From Deltaproteobacteria bacterium (lineage in GTDB: Bacteria > Desulfobacterota > DSM-4660 > Desulfatiglandales > B25-G16): a stretch of DNA of 43,953 bases. Location of the stretch: positions 1 through 43,953 of the forward strand of contig JAFDDT010000020.1 of NCBI GenBank assembly GCA_019310725.1, in the 5' to 3' direction. Numbering within the stretch: position 1 is the stretch's first letter; each line of letters starts with the position of its first letter. Position numbers and translations under genes: made by a program. The notes under the pieces are model-generated. The model had not been told where the DNA came from. It was given only the letters and a program-made list of their open reading frames with translations, and ran no database searches. Shown here in pieces: positions 28,164-38,195 of this stretch.

Positions 28164-28277
28164 CGGCATGTGGATATCCAGCTGCCTTCACTGCTTACGA
28201 ATGTCTTACTTTCCATCACCGCATCTTGACATGCCAGGTCTGGGCCAGGGGTTAACGGTTAACGTCATACGAAACCA

Positions 28278-28299
28278 GCCCGCCATAAGTCTGGCGGGC
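28278..28299. repeat. Intergenic hairpin
   Basis: gcccgcca-taagtc-tggcgggc in the region where the BirA and MFS genes converge. Confidence 0.6.
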
Positions 28300-28412
28300 C
28301 AGCAGCGCAACCGCATAACTTTAGACGAAACCAACATCGCTTCGCCTCAAATAATGGAATATGATTTTTCTCCACTCGTCGGTTTGAGGTAGAGCTTCGC
28401 TAGATTACTCTG

Positions 28413-29771
28413 TCAGGTAGTTCTTTCCGCTTTAATACTGAGCTCTGCGGCTATGGCAGCCTCAATCCCTTGTCTCTGGTCTACCTTGGCCAATACCAGC
28501 GCACCAAGCAAGAAGAAGACAAGAATCGAGATAATGCCTAACCTGCTTGAGCCTGTTAACTGCCCTACTACAGCAAAGAGTGCAGGCCCAATGATGCCTG
28601 CAAACTTACTGCTCACATTGTAGAATCCAAAGAATTCCGCCGATTTCGATGGTGGTGTCATCGAGCCATACATAGATCTGCTAAGGGCCTGAGACCCGCC
28701 CTGTACCATCGAAACCAACAAAGCCAGAACCCAGAAGTGGAGCGATCTGCTCATAAAATATCCGAGAATGACGATACCGCCATAAATACATAAGGCCAAA
28801 AGAATTGAGTTTTTTGTCTTTAATATCTTGGGCAACCTCCCAAAAAATGCTGTGCAGGGCACACCAATAAATTGTACCATTAAGATTGCCCCAATGAGAT
28901 GAAATTTACTGATCCCAATTTCCGCTCCAAATATCACAGCCATGATTATTATGGTTCCTATCCCATCATTATAGAGCCAGAATGCCACAAGAAACTTTAT
29001 TAACTCCCTGAACTTCCTAATCTCTCCAAATGTTTTTCTCAGCCGCTGATATCCGGCAACCAGGGGATTGCGGCTTTCATCTCGTGCAACGAGTGTAAAG
29101 GGTTCAGGCACATATTTCAAAAGAGGTATAGAGAACAGAGCCCACCACAGGGCAACAGTGAGAAAAGATATCCTCGAAGCCCATTCAGCACTCGGAATGC
29201 CAAAGAAATCAGGCTCCACTATCATAAGAAGGTTAAGAGCCAAAAGGATCCCGCCACCCAAATATCCATATGCGTATCCCTCTGCAGAGACCCTGTCGAT
29301 TTCCTCTGCCCTTGCCACATGGGGCAATAAGCTATCATAAAAGATATTGGCGCACCCAAAACCCACTCTTCCACAAATATACAAAACCGACGCGTAGAAC
29401 CACATACCATTACCAACCCCAATTAAGAAGGCTGTCGCTAAGATCCCAAGACCAGCAAATCCACCAAGAAACCTCTTCTTGGCACCAGAATGGTCACCGA
29501 TTGCACCTAGAATAGGTGCTGTGATCGCAATAATCAACATTGCTGTCGTGTTTGAATAGCCCCAGTAGCTGGTGGCGGTTGTTTTATCCAAGGTGGAGCC
29601 TGCAACTGAACTGTAGAATTCTGGAAGCACTGCTGCCATAATGGTTGTGGCAAAGGCTGAATTTGCCCAGTCATACATCTTCCAGCTTCTAAGAATTCTT
29701 TTATCATCCGTGTTCATTTTGGTGGCGTTCATTGATAGTTTAGATGCCTTCCTGTTATTAACAACTGACAA
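28413..29771 (-). CDS. MFS transporter (UMF1/Atg22-like)
   Basis: 452 aa multi-TM; SWKMYDWANSAFATTIMAAVLPEFYSSVAG, ITAPILGAIGDHSGAKKRFL, VSMVQGGSQALSRSMYGSMTPPSKSAEFFGFYNVSSKFAGIIGP. Confidence 0.9.
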   Translation of the reverse strand: MSVVNNRKASKLSMNATKMNTDDKRILRSWKMYDWANSAFATTIMAAVLPEFYSSVAGSTLDKTTATSYWGYSNTTAMLIIAITAPILGAIGDHSGAKKRFLGGFAGLGILATAFLIGVGNGMWFYASVLYICGRVGFGCANIFYDSLLPHVARAEEIDRVSAEGYAYGYLGGGILLALNLLMIVEPDFFGIPSAEWASRISFLTVALWWALFSIPLLKYVPEPFTLVARDESRNPLVAGYQRLRKTFGEIRKFRELIKFLVAFWLYNDGIGTIIIMAVIFGAEIGISKFHLIGAILMVQFIGVPCTAFFGRLPKILKTKNSILLALCIYGGIVILGYFMSRSLHFWVLALLVSMVQGGSQALSRSMYGSMTPPSKSAEFFGFYNVSSKFAGIIGPALFAVVGQLTGSSRLGIISILVFFLLGALVLAKVDQRQGIEAAIAAELSIKAERTT

Positions 29772-29893
29772 CAGTCGACTAACAGTTTTTCTTTTTTCCC
29801 TTTACACATAATTACCCCTACCATATACTTCCAACAGCTAACAAGGCAAATTACCGCTACCTCGTAAGCTGCACGTCACCTAGGGAAGCGAAC

Positions 29894-31081
29894 ATGGGCA
29901 AAAAGGGAAAAGACAGAAAAGCAGATCTTCTATTAGCGGAAAAAATAGATCGGATTCTCCACGAAATCGAGGCCGCCCAGGGTCAGAAGGCAACACCCGA
30001 AAAGCTTCTTCTGATGGTCTCCTCCTATTTAGAGAAGGAGTCTTTCCTTGCTATTCCCTTAATCGAGGCCTTGGCGAGGATTCCCAATTCTGAAACCGCC
30101 CGACTTCTTACTGGAATGATGGCCAGAGCGGAAGAAAAGTGGGTTATCAAGTCCATAAAGAGAACGCTCTATAAACTGCGTCAGAGGGGCGTCAGCTGGG
30201 AAGAAAAACTCTCAAGAGATGAGCCTGCCGTGAGACCTCCGAAACCTGCTCAACCTGAGGGATACCTTGGCACAATTGATTCGACAGGAAGCAGGATAAT
30301 CGTGATCGCCAAGCCTCAATCTCCAAGAGGGATCCTGGTGGCTCTTGGCATAGTGAATGACCTGGAAGGAATACAACAGTTTAACTTCAAAGAATTCAGT
30401 AAAAAGGGGTTTAAGGAATTTGTGAAAGGCCCTCTTTCTTCAGTGGATTTTCCTATTGTTGAAACCCCTGGAGCTTGCTGTATTCATCTTCTTAAAGAGG
30501 CCTCTTCTCTCCACCAAAGGCTTTCCAAGCCCCTTCCCCGGGGATATCATGATGCTGAAAAGGAATTTAAAGACATAACCTGGGATGACCCTTCCCCAAT
30601 CATTTATCAATATATAAAAGAAGATGAGGTGAAAGACCGTCCACATTTCTTAAAGGACTCGGTCAACTTACACAAGATCATGCCATTCTCTTCGTGGTTT
30701 TTGCCCGGTCAAGAATTACAAGACTATGTTTCTAGCATCACGGAGGCTCAGGAAAGCAAAATCATACTCACACCTGGACAGAAAGATGAGCGGATTAATA
30801 GCATATATATGAAAGCCTTATACGAAGTCTTTCCAGAAAACAGAAGGCTCCTTTGGAAAAGGCGGCTGGAGGAAATGGCGTATATCCTGCTTAAAACAGG
30901 AAGAGAAGAGGAGGCAAGGCTAGCAGTGAGCGCTGCAATAGACCTAAAAAATCCCTTTAGCTCTATTGACCCCAACCCTTTTATCTGGAACCTCCTGTTG
31001 AAATCTCTATACATCCTGATTGAGGATGTTTACGAGGATAAAGAAGAAGCGGAAAAGACCTCTCTAATCGTCACTCCTTGA
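29894..31081 (+). CDS. Hypothetical protein (helical/HEAT-like N-terminus)
   Basis: 395 aa ORF with coding-like composition (PLIEALARIPNSETARLLTGMM); no confident family. Confidence 0.7.
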   Translation: MGKKGKDRKADLLLAEKIDRILHEIEAAQGQKATPEKLLLMVSSYLEKESFLAIPLIEALARIPNSETARLLTGMMARAEEKWVIKSIKRTLYKLRQRGVSWEEKLSRDEPAVRPPKPAQPEGYLGTIDSTGSRIIVIAKPQSPRGILVALGIVNDLEGIQQFNFKEFSKKGFKEFVKGPLSSVDFPIVETPGACCIHLLKEASSLHQRLSKPLPRGYHDAEKEFKDITWDDPSPIIYQYIKEDEVKDRPHFLKDSVNLHKIMPFSSWFLPGQELQDYVSSITEAQESKIILTPGQKDERINSIYMKALYEVFPENRRLLWKRRLEEMAYILLKTGREEEARLAVSAAIDLKNPFSSIDPNPFIWNLLLKSLYILIEDVYEDKEEAEKTSLIVTP

Positions 31082-31265
31082 CACCCTGCCTATTTTGAGT
31101 TGACTTCCGTAAGGAGTCTTGGTATTTTTAAAATATAGTTCAAAAATAGTATACTAAGCTCGATAACCATTTGATGGAAGACCCCCTACTACAACAAACC
31201 GGTTTCTCTACACCTCAGCACCTAATACATTTCACAACCACCATATCTGCCTTCCCCAAGAAGAA

Positions 31266-32309
31266 ATGTACATTTACATAAAGCTCTTAGCTATAGTTTT
31301 GCTATTTTTTCTTTCAGGTTTTTTTTCTTCATCTGAAATCGCCTTTTTTTCACTCAGTAAGGTCAGGCTGCGCCGAAGGAAAATCCGAAAAGGCTCAGGT
31401 TTCAAACATATATTGGACCTCCTGAAAAACCCAAGCACGTTTCTCACTACGATACTTATCGGAAACGAGATCGTTAATATATCCATCTCAGTTGTGACGG
31501 CAGCGCTTGTTTATTCCATCGCAAAGGATCTCATGACTGATAGGTTTCTTCCTTTTTGTGCCATGGCAGTAACCGTTCCCGTGCTGTTGCTGTTTGGGGA
31601 CATAGTACCCAAAACCATAGCTGTCAAATTTCCAGAAAAGATAGCGCTCTTTAACGCTTACCCTCTCCATCTTTTTTCAACGGTAATAGCGCCGGTGAGA
31701 TATCTGCTCAATTCTGCTGCAAAGGTATTTATTGGCGTCTTTGTGAAAGACCCGACAAGACAGCCCCTCGATTCGGTAAATATCGATGAGGATATCTTCA
31801 GATCAATGGTAGATATCGGCAGCAGGGAGGGAACTGTTGAGCCTGGCGAGCGCGATCTAATTCACAGGACGTTTCGTCTGGACGACATATCCATATCCCA
31901 GATAATGGTGCCACGCGACAGGATCGTGGCAGTACCTCTGGACATCAGTGAACAGGCATTTATGGAAATCATCGAAACAAGAAAATTCTCACGCTACCCG
32001 GTTTATGAAAAGAGTCTTGACCAGGTTACCGGCTTTGTCCATGCAAAAGATCTCCTGCGTCTGAAAAGTGCTGGAGCCGGCAAAAGGCATCTGAAAATAA
32101 AGTCTATTTTACGAAAACCAACCTTTGTCCACGAGAGCAGAAACGTACTGTCTGTCTTACTTCAATTTCAGAAAAACAAAAGTCATATTGGGATAGTGGT
32201 GGACAATAAGGGGAAAACAGCAGGAATGGTTACCCTGGAAGACATCCTTGAGGAGCTTTTCGGCGAGATAATGGATGAAACTGACAAAGAGGGCAACAGC
32301 AATGCTTGA
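31266..32309 (+). CDS. CNNM/DUF21 + CBS-pair membrane protein (hemolysin/CorC-like)
   Basis: 347 aa; FFLSGFFSSSEIAFFSLSKVRLR, LFGDIVPKTIAVKFPE, DISISQIMVPRDRIVAVPLD, GMVTLEDILEELFGEIMDETDKE. Confidence 0.92.
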   Translation: MYIYIKLLAIVLLFFLSGFFSSSEIAFFSLSKVRLRRRKIRKGSGFKHILDLLKNPSTFLTTILIGNEIVNISISVVTAALVYSIAKDLMTDRFLPFCAMAVTVPVLLLFGDIVPKTIAVKFPEKIALFNAYPLHLFSTVIAPVRYLLNSAAKVFIGVFVKDPTRQPLDSVNIDEDIFRSMVDIGSREGTVEPGERDLIHRTFRLDDISISQIMVPRDRIVAVPLDISEQAFMEIIETRKFSRYPVYEKSLDQVTGFVHAKDLLRLKSAGAGKRHLKIKSILRKPTFVHESRNVLSVLLQFQKNKSHIGIVVDNKGKTAGMVTLEDILEELFGEIMDETDKEGNSNA

Positions 32310-33594
32310 GGTTCTCGTTTGGACATTTGTCATCCTTGTCTGCATATTCTGTGAGGGCTTCTTCTCAGGGACAGAAATTGCCATGGTTTCTGTGGACCGG
32401 GCGCGCATAAAGGCCCTTGTGGAGCAGGGCTCCAAGAGGGAAGCTTTGGTAGACGCTGTACTCCAGACTCCGGAAAAGTTTTTCTCAACAATACTGCTTG
32501 GCACCAATATCTGTGTGGTCCTGAGCAATGCAATTGCAACATTTTTGATTATTACTCACCTTGGAGAACAATATAAGTATATAACCATACTCATCATGAC
32601 CCCGATTGTTCTCATTTTGGGTGAAATAGTCCCAAAAACCGTGTATCGGTACCATGCTGAGCAGATAACCCCGCATCTGGTTTATCCTCTCAAGGTCATG
32701 TCCATAATCTTTTATCCCTTTGTGGTAACCCTGGCATGGGTGACAAGGCTTTTTGTGAGGCTTTTGGGTATGGAAGGCGCTCAATTCAGGCCCCACGCGA
32801 CGAGAGAAGATCTCGAAAACTACCTGGACATGTGGAATATAGACAGCGGTCTGAGAACGGCTGAGAAGAAGATAGTGGAGCGCATATTTGATTTTACTGA
32901 GACCGAAGTGGAAGACATTATGATACCGCTCGTCAATGTAGCGGCACTGGAACTGCAAGACAGTATCGACAAGGCTATAGCTCTTGCCCAGAAAACGGGT
33001 TACTCAAGAATACCGGTATATTTAGAGGAAGCCTATAACATCATGGGTATCGTTCATGCCTTTGACCTGCTGACTGCCCAGCAAAAAACACAGACCCTTA
33101 AGGACATAATGCGTCTCGCCCCCTATGTCCCCAACACCGCGCCTGTTGACGAGCTTCTGAAGCAGTTACAAACTGAGGGAAATAGCATTGCTATAGTGGT
33201 TAATGAATATGGTGGTACCATAGGCATTGTTACTATCGAAGACATACTCGAGGAGGTTGTTGGAGAAATATATGATGAGTACGATAAAGAAGAGCACTTC
33301 TTTGTAAGAATTGGAAAAAATAAGTACCTTGTGAATGCCCGCATGGAGATAGATGAGCTGAACGATTATCTCAAATTACAACTTCCCAAGGATGACTACG
33401 AAACAGTTGCCGGTTTTCTCCTAAAGCACATGGAACGGATACCCCGGATCGGGGACCGCTTTGAGTTTGGCAACCTGAAATTTAGTATCACGCAGGCTGA
33501 CAAGCGCTCTATTAAGGAAGTATCAATTACTATCTCTGGTATACCAGAGAAAAGTGATAGTGAAGTACCCCACCCACAGAGCGTGGCATCTTAA
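32302..33594 (+). CDS. CNNM/DUF21 + CBS-pair + CorC_HlyC domain protein
   Basis: Likely start MLEVLVWTF (32302), overlapping the preceding stop by 8 bp (ATGCTTGA); [76 protein letters not shown]-terminal CorC-like domain. Confidence 0.93.
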   Translation: MLEVLVWTFVILVCIFCEGFFSGTEIAMVSVDRARIKALVEQGSKREALVDAVLQTPEKFFSTILLGTNICVVLSNAIATFLIITHLGEQYKYITILIMTPIVLILGEIVPKTVYRYHAEQITPHLVYPLKVMSIIFYPFVVTLAWVTRLFVRLLGMEGAQFRPHATREDLENYLDMWNIDSGLRTAEKKIVERIFDFTETEVEDIMIPLVNVAALELQDSIDKAIALAQKTGYSRIPVYLEEAYNIMGIVHAFDLLTAQQKTQTLKDIMRLAPYVPNTAPVDELLKQLQTEGNSIAIVVNEYGGTIGIVTIEDILEEVVGEIYDEYDKEEHFFVRIGKNKYLVNARMEIDELNDYLKLQLPKDDYETVAGFLLKHMERIPRIGDRFEFGNLKFSITQADKRSIKEVSITISGIPEKSDSEVPHPQSVAS

Positions 33595-33725
33595 GACAGT
33601 CCCAGCTGCTTGGGAGACCCTTCTTGTTCACGATGATACTTAATATAGTTCCTAATCACCCCTGTTGGTACCTTGCCCCCAACTGTTCGGGCAAAATATC
33701 CATCTCCCCATATTTCAAGATCTCT
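33591..33725 (-). pseudogene. IS200/IS605-family transposase (TnpA, Y1) C-terminal remnant
   Basis: RDLEIWGDGYFARTVGGKVPTGVIRNYIKYHREQE matches the characteristic TnpA C-terminus (WGxGYFxRTVG...VIxxYIxxH); no N-terminal HUH half is present. Confidence 0.75.
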
Positions 33726-33750
33726 GCTTATGTAGACCCTTAGAGACCCC

Positions 33751-34515
33751 TTAGGCCATAGATCCCCCATCAACGGTAATAACCTCTCCGGTAATAAAAT
33801 CAGAAAGATCCGAAACCAAAAACAGCACGGCACCGACCACGTCACCTGTTTCGGCAATCCTGCCCATGGGGATTGTTTTTATGATCTCATTAAAAATGCC
33901 TTCATTGCTCCATAAAGGCTGGCTGAATCTGGTTTTTATCATAGCGGGAGCAACCGCATTTACATTTATTTTGTCCGGGGCCAACTCAACGGCCAGAACC
34001 TTGGTTAACATCTCAAGCCCGGCCTTGGCAACACAGTAGATCCCCATACCCCTGCTGGCCTTCCGGGCCGCAATGGAGGATATATTGACAATCTTTCCAC
34101 CCCCCACCCTTTTCATAAGCTTAACTGCTTGAGAGCCGACAAGAAAAGCACTCTTGAGGCTTGTTTCAAGAATCTTGTCCCACAAGCCCTCATCGGCCTC
34201 TGCCACAGAGGGTGTCAGGATATTTGTGCCCACATTATTGATGAGGATATCAAGTCTTCTAAACCGCTCATCCAAAGCATGAAGAAGGGCCTTGACCTCA
34301 TCTGATTTGCCAGCATTGGCTACCTTGGCCATCACATCCAGACCACGGTTAGTGAATTCCTCAGCTGCTTCATCCAGACTCTCCTTTTTTCTGCTGCAAA
34401 TGGCTACCTTTGCACCTTTTTCTGCCATTGCTAAAGCAATATCTCTGCCGAGACCCCGACTTCCTCCCGTGACCAACGCCACCTTTCCCGATAAGTCAAT
34501 GTCTCTTTCTGCCAT
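33751..34515 (-). CDS. SDR family oxidoreductase
   Basis: 254 aa; VTGGSRGLGRDIALAMAEKGAKVAICSRK, NNVGTN, YCVAKAG, DFITGEVITVDGGSMA. Confidence 0.94.
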   Translation of the reverse strand: MAERDIDLSGKVALVTGGSRGLGRDIALAMAEKGAKVAICSRKKESLDEAAEEFTNRGLDVMAKVANAGKSDEVKALLHALDERFRRLDILINNVGTNILTPSVAEADEGLWDKILETSLKSAFLVGSQAVKLMKRVGGGKIVNISSIAARKASRGMGIYCVAKAGLEMLTKVLAVELAPDKINVNAVAPAMIKTRFSQPLWSNEGIFNEIIKTIPMGRIAETGDVVGAVLFLVSDLSDFITGEVITVDGGSMA

Positions 34516-34771
34516 CTTGTTCTCCTTATGTTCTCACAAAAACCCTAAATTCTATACCTCTTCCTCTGCCCACTAAATAAGTAAAAAAATACCACCTGCC
34601 CAGGAAAATCTTTCAGTTTCTCAACAAACTCGGAAAATCGTTTCGTTATTTCTCCCTTACCAGCCATCTCTCACCGTCGGCTGAAATGATTTTTACCGGA
34701 AAACGAAAAACACCCATAATCGTCAACTCCTTCTATTCTAAGATCAATCCCCATAGATCATCCCAAAAAAA

Positions 34772-35479
34772 TCAGCCGCCCAGGTATGCCTTCTTTACCT
34801 TCTCATCTGAGGCGAGATCCTTGGCCAGTCCGAAGAGGGCAATCCGTCCATTTTCCAACACATAGCCACGATCCGCTATCTGGAGAGCCGCATAGGCGTT
34901 CTGCTCAACCAACAAGATGGTTGTGCCCTGGTCATTGATCGTCTTTATGGTATCGAAAACCAACCGAACCAGTTTAGGGGCCAGGCCAAGACTGGGCTCG
35001 TCTAACAACAGGAGACGGGGCCGGGACATAAGCCCTCTTCCGATCGACAGTATCTGCTGCTCACCCCCGGACAGAGACCACCCGAGCTGGTCTTTTTTTT
35101 CCCTCAATTGTGGAAAAAGCTGAAAAACATTCTCCATTTCCCTCTGATAGCTCTCCCCCCGCTTCCTCCAAGAGGAGGTGGCCACTTCCAGATTTCCAAA
35201 AACGGTCAAACCGGGGAATATACGACGCCCCTCGGGCACATGAGAAATACCCCTGGACACGATCCTTTCTACGGCCATCCTCTCGATGTTTTCTCCCACA
35301 AATGTAATCGACCCCTGTCTGGGCCTGTTCAGGCCTGAAATCGTCTTGAGGATCGTGGATTTTCCCGCACCATTGGCGCCGATCAAGGTCACGATCTCCC
35401 CGGTATCGACCTCGAAATCAACATTTTCCAAGGCTCGAACATTCCCATAGTAGACATCGATCTGCTCTAGTTTAAGCAT
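34772..35479 (-). CDS. livF: Branched-chain amino acid-type ABC transporter ATP-binding protein
   Basis: 235 aa; GANGAGKSTILKTISGLNRP, ISHVPEGRRIFPGLTVFGNLEVA, WSLSGGEQQILSIGRGLMSRPRLLLLDEPSLGLAP. Confidence 0.95.
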   Translation of the reverse strand: MLKLEQIDVYYGNVRALENVDFEVDTGEIVTLIGANGAGKSTILKTISGLNRPRQGSITFVGENIERMAVERIVSRGISHVPEGRRIFPGLTVFGNLEVATSSWRKRGESYQREMENVFQLFPQLREKKDQLGWSLSGGEQQILSIGRGLMSRPRLLLLDEPSLGLAPKLVRLVFDTIKTINDQGTTILLVEQNAYAALQIADRGYVLENGRIALFGLAKDLASDEKVKKAYLGG

Positions 35480-35489
35480 ATTGCCCCTC

Positions 35490-36245
35490 TTACCCCAAAT
35501 AAGCCTCTATCACTTTGGGATCATTCTGAATCTCTTCCGGGGTGCCTTCGGCTATCTTGGCCCCGAAGTCAAATACAGTGACCATATCCGATATGCTCAT
35601 AACCAACCTCATATTGTGCTCTATGAGAATCACTGTGATGCCTCGATCACGAATCTGCCTTATCATATCAACAAGTTCCAGGGTTTCTGCCTCATTCATC
35701 CCGGCAGAGGGTTCATCAACCATGATGAGTCTCGGTTCAGTGGCCAGGGCTCTCGCGATTTCCATCAACCGCTTTTGACCATACGGCAGATTTTCTGGAT
35801 CCATGCCCTTTCTGCCGGCCAGACCCACAAACTTCAGAGCCGCGGTTGCCCTATCCACGATATTTCCCTCCTCTTTCCGCGCAGTCCCTGTTTTGACAAT
35901 GGTAGAAAAAAGGTTCACAGGGCTTCGTACATGTCCGGACACCATCACGTTTTCCAGAACGCTCAGTCCTCTGAAGACCTGTATGTTCTGGAAGGTTCGG
36001 GCAATTCCGCGCCGAGTAATGACGTGTGGCGGAAGTCCAGTAATATCTTCTCCAGCAAAAGAGATTTTTCCTCTTGTGGGCCTATAAACCCCGTTTATCA
36101 CATTCAAAATCGTTGTCTTGCCCGCGCCGTTGGGACCAATGAGAGCACGAATCTCACCCTCTTCAACCTGGAAATGCACATCCGAAACGGCGCTCAATCC
36201 CCCAAACATCATGAGCAAGTTTTCAACGTTCAGAATTGTATTCAA
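35490..36245 (-). CDS. livG: Branched-chain amino acid-type ABC transporter ATP-binding protein
   Basis: 251 aa; GPNGAGKTTILNVINGVYRPTRG, RGIARTFQNIQVFRGLSVLENVMV, LPYGQKRLMEIARALATEPRLIMVDEPSAGMNEAE. Confidence 0.95.
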   Translation of the reverse strand: MNTILNVENLLMMFGGLSAVSDVHFQVEEGEIRALIGPNGAGKTTILNVINGVYRPTRGKISFAGEDITGLPPHVITRRGIARTFQNIQVFRGLSVLENVMVSGHVRSPVNLFSTIVKTGTARKEEGNIVDRATAALKFVGLAGRKGMDPENLPYGQKRLMEIARALATEPRLIMVDEPSAGMNEAETLELVDMIRQIRDRGITVILIEHNMRLVMSISDMVTVFDFGAKIAEGTPEEIQNDPKVIEAYLG

Positions 36246-36266
36246 CTTATCCTCCTTACGATGCCG

Positions 36267-37220
36267 CTACGATTGATATCGCTCCCAGATCCGCTTGGCT
36301 AAACCTACCAAACCGTACGGCATAAAGATCATGACCAGAACTATACCCGCACCGTAAATGATCATGTAATACTCTCTGATGAAACGCAGCCACTCTTTTA
36401 AGAATACTAAAAACGTAGCCCCGACTACCGGACCGGCAATAGTGCCTGAACCGCCAACGAGAGTCATTGTTAGAATATCCACCGATAACCCAACAGAGAA
36501 AACCTCCGGGCTGATGGTTTTCATGTAGCTGGCGTAAAGCCCCCCGGCCAGTCCGGCAAAAAACCCAGACAAACCGAAGTTAATCAGCTTGTTGCTCTTT
36601 GGGTTCACCCCCATCACTGTAGCCGCCAGTTCACCAACCTTCAGGGCCAACATGGAACGTCCATACTTGGAATGGCGCAACCTCGATGTCACAACCATAC
36701 ATAAGAGGATACAGAATAAGACCAGATAGTAGTAGGAAAAACGGGTGTCAAAGGTCCAGGGACCCAGGGTGGGCACCGGGATATCGATTACACCATTCGC
36801 CCCGCCTGTCACATCTTTCCAGTTTAGGATGATCAGGCGAACGATCTCGCCGAATCCAAGGGTGATCAAAACGAAGTAATGCCCGATCATGCGAATTGCC
36901 GGAAAGCCGAGTAAAACCCCGACTATTGCGGCACCGATTCCCCCAACCAAAAGAGCTGGGAAAAAATTAAACCCAAAGACCATCATCATGCCGGCAGTGA
37001 CATAAGCGCCAACAGCGAAAAACCCGGCATGACCGATAGAAATAAGACCCAAGAACCCATGAGTAAAATTAAGGCTATAGGTGAGAATGATGAAAATGCC
37101 AGCCAGGTTAAGGATGTTCATGTAATACCGTGAGTCCCTGACAAAGATCGGCAGTATCACTGCTATCACCAAAAACACCGAGGCAATGAGTATCTTTCTC
37201 TTTTCAAAAGCCATTATCAT
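36267..37220 (-). CDS. livM: Branched-chain amino acid-type ABC transporter permease
   Basis: 317 aa; LGLISIGHAGFFAVGAYVTA, GFPAIRMIGHYFVLITLGFGEIVR, TLVGGSGTIAGPVVGATFL. Confidence 0.95.
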   Translation of the reverse strand: MIMAFEKRKILIASVFLVIAVILPIFVRDSRYYMNILNLAGIFIILTYSLNFTHGFLGLISIGHAGFFAVGAYVTAGMMMVFGFNFFPALLVGGIGAAIVGVLLGFPAIRMIGHYFVLITLGFGEIVRLIILNWKDVTGGANGVIDIPVPTLGPWTFDTRFSYYYLVLFCILLCMVVTSRLRHSKYGRSMLALKVGELAATVMGVNPKSNKLINFGLSGFFAGLAGGLYASYMKTISPEVFSVGLSVDILTMTLVGGSGTIAGPVVGATFLVFLKEWLRFIREYYMIIYGAGIVLVMIFMPYGLVGLAKRIWERYQS

Positions 37221-37229
37221 CCCCCGTCC

Positions 37230-38099
37230 TCATAACCTTTCAGCAATCTTTTCTCCGAAGAAACCCTGGGGCAAGACCATGAGGACCGTGATCAGGATAA
37301 GAAAAGAGATCACGTCCTTGTATTCTGATGTCAGGTGGGAGGCGACCAGCACCTCGGTGACACCAAGAAACAGCCCGGCAACCACAAGCCCGGGGATGCT
37401 GCCAAACCCACCGATCACAATGACAATGAAGGCCTTGAGGATAATATACAACCCAATGTCCGGCTCCAGAAACCAGATCGGCGCCAGCAAAAACCCTGCT
37501 ATTGATGCCAGCCAGGCCGCTAGAACAAAGGTCAACACAATCATCCAGCGTACTTTTATGCCCATGAGTCGTGCCATCTCTTGATCTTGGGCGGTGGCTT
37601 TCAGCTTTCGCCCAATTGAGGTCCGGGCAAAGAAAAGATATTGTCCAATAAAAACAAAGGCCGTGACCAAGACGATCAACACATTATGCTGAGGGAGCAC
37701 AACTCCTCCGAAGTTCAAGATGCCATCCCCCACAAATGAATTTACCTTCAGGGCATCTGGACCCCAGATTGCAAGGGCGCCGTTTCTGAGCAAAACACTC
37801 ATGCCGATGGAGGCGATAATCACAACTACGACGGGTTGATGCCTCATGGGGTAATAGGCGAATTCGTTGTAAAATATGCCCAGCAGGGTCATGGCTACCA
37901 GCGAGAAGATCATGGCAACCCACAGAGGGAAACCCAGCCACACCGAGGCTGCATACCCCAAATATCCACCGAACATTACCAACTCACCGTAGGCAAAATT
38001 GACGGCGCCTACTCCATTATAGATAAGCACAAAGCCGAAGCTGACCAGGGCATAGATACAACCTATTGCCACACCGCTAGTAATTTCCTGAATAATCAT
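37230..38099 (-). CDS. livH: Branched-chain amino acid-type ABC transporter permease
   Basis: 289 aa; GCIYALVSFGFVLIYNGVGAVNFAYGELVMFGGYLGY, RATAQD-like KATAQDQEMARLMGI, FGSIPGLVVAGLFLGVTEV. Confidence 0.95.
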   Translation of the reverse strand: MIIQEITSGVAIGCIYALVSFGFVLIYNGVGAVNFAYGELVMFGGYLGYAASVWLGFPLWVAMIFSLVAMTLLGIFYNEFAYYPMRHQPVVVVIIASIGMSVLLRNGALAIWGPDALKVNSFVGDGILNFGGVVLPQHNVLIVLVTAFVFIGQYLFFARTSIGRKLKATAQDQEMARLMGIKVRWMIVLTFVLAAWLASIAGFLLAPIWFLEPDIGLYIILKAFIVIVIGGFGSIPGLVVAGLFLGVTEVLVASHLTSEYKDVISFLILITVLMVLPQGFFGEKIAERL

Positions 38100-38159
38100 A
38101 TCCCGTTACCCAAAAGCATTTATTAAAACGAGGGGCTGCGCCTAAAATTCATTTAAATA

Positions 38160-38181
38160 CCGGGGAGAGAGCACTCCCCGG
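38160..38181. promoter_or_regulatory. Intercistronic stem-loop between livK-like and livH
   Basis: ccgggga-gagagcac-tccccgg: perfect 7-bp stem between the binding-protein stop and the permease start; no clear T run. Confidence 0.6.
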
Positions 38182-38195
38182 GATGGCAAAGTCCT

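Noticed and set aside
34516-34771. Two tiny minus-strand frames (MGVFRFPVKIISADGERWLVREK and MAGKGEITKRFSEFVEKLKDFPGQVVFFYLFSGQRKRYRI) between livF and the SDR
   Set aside because: Overlap by a few bases and look coding-like, but are too short to assign or distinguish from chance.
35481-36302. 273-aa plus-strand ORF opposite livG
   Set aside because: Complement of a clear ABC ATPase gene; composition (His/Ser/Pro-rich) is typical of antisense frames.
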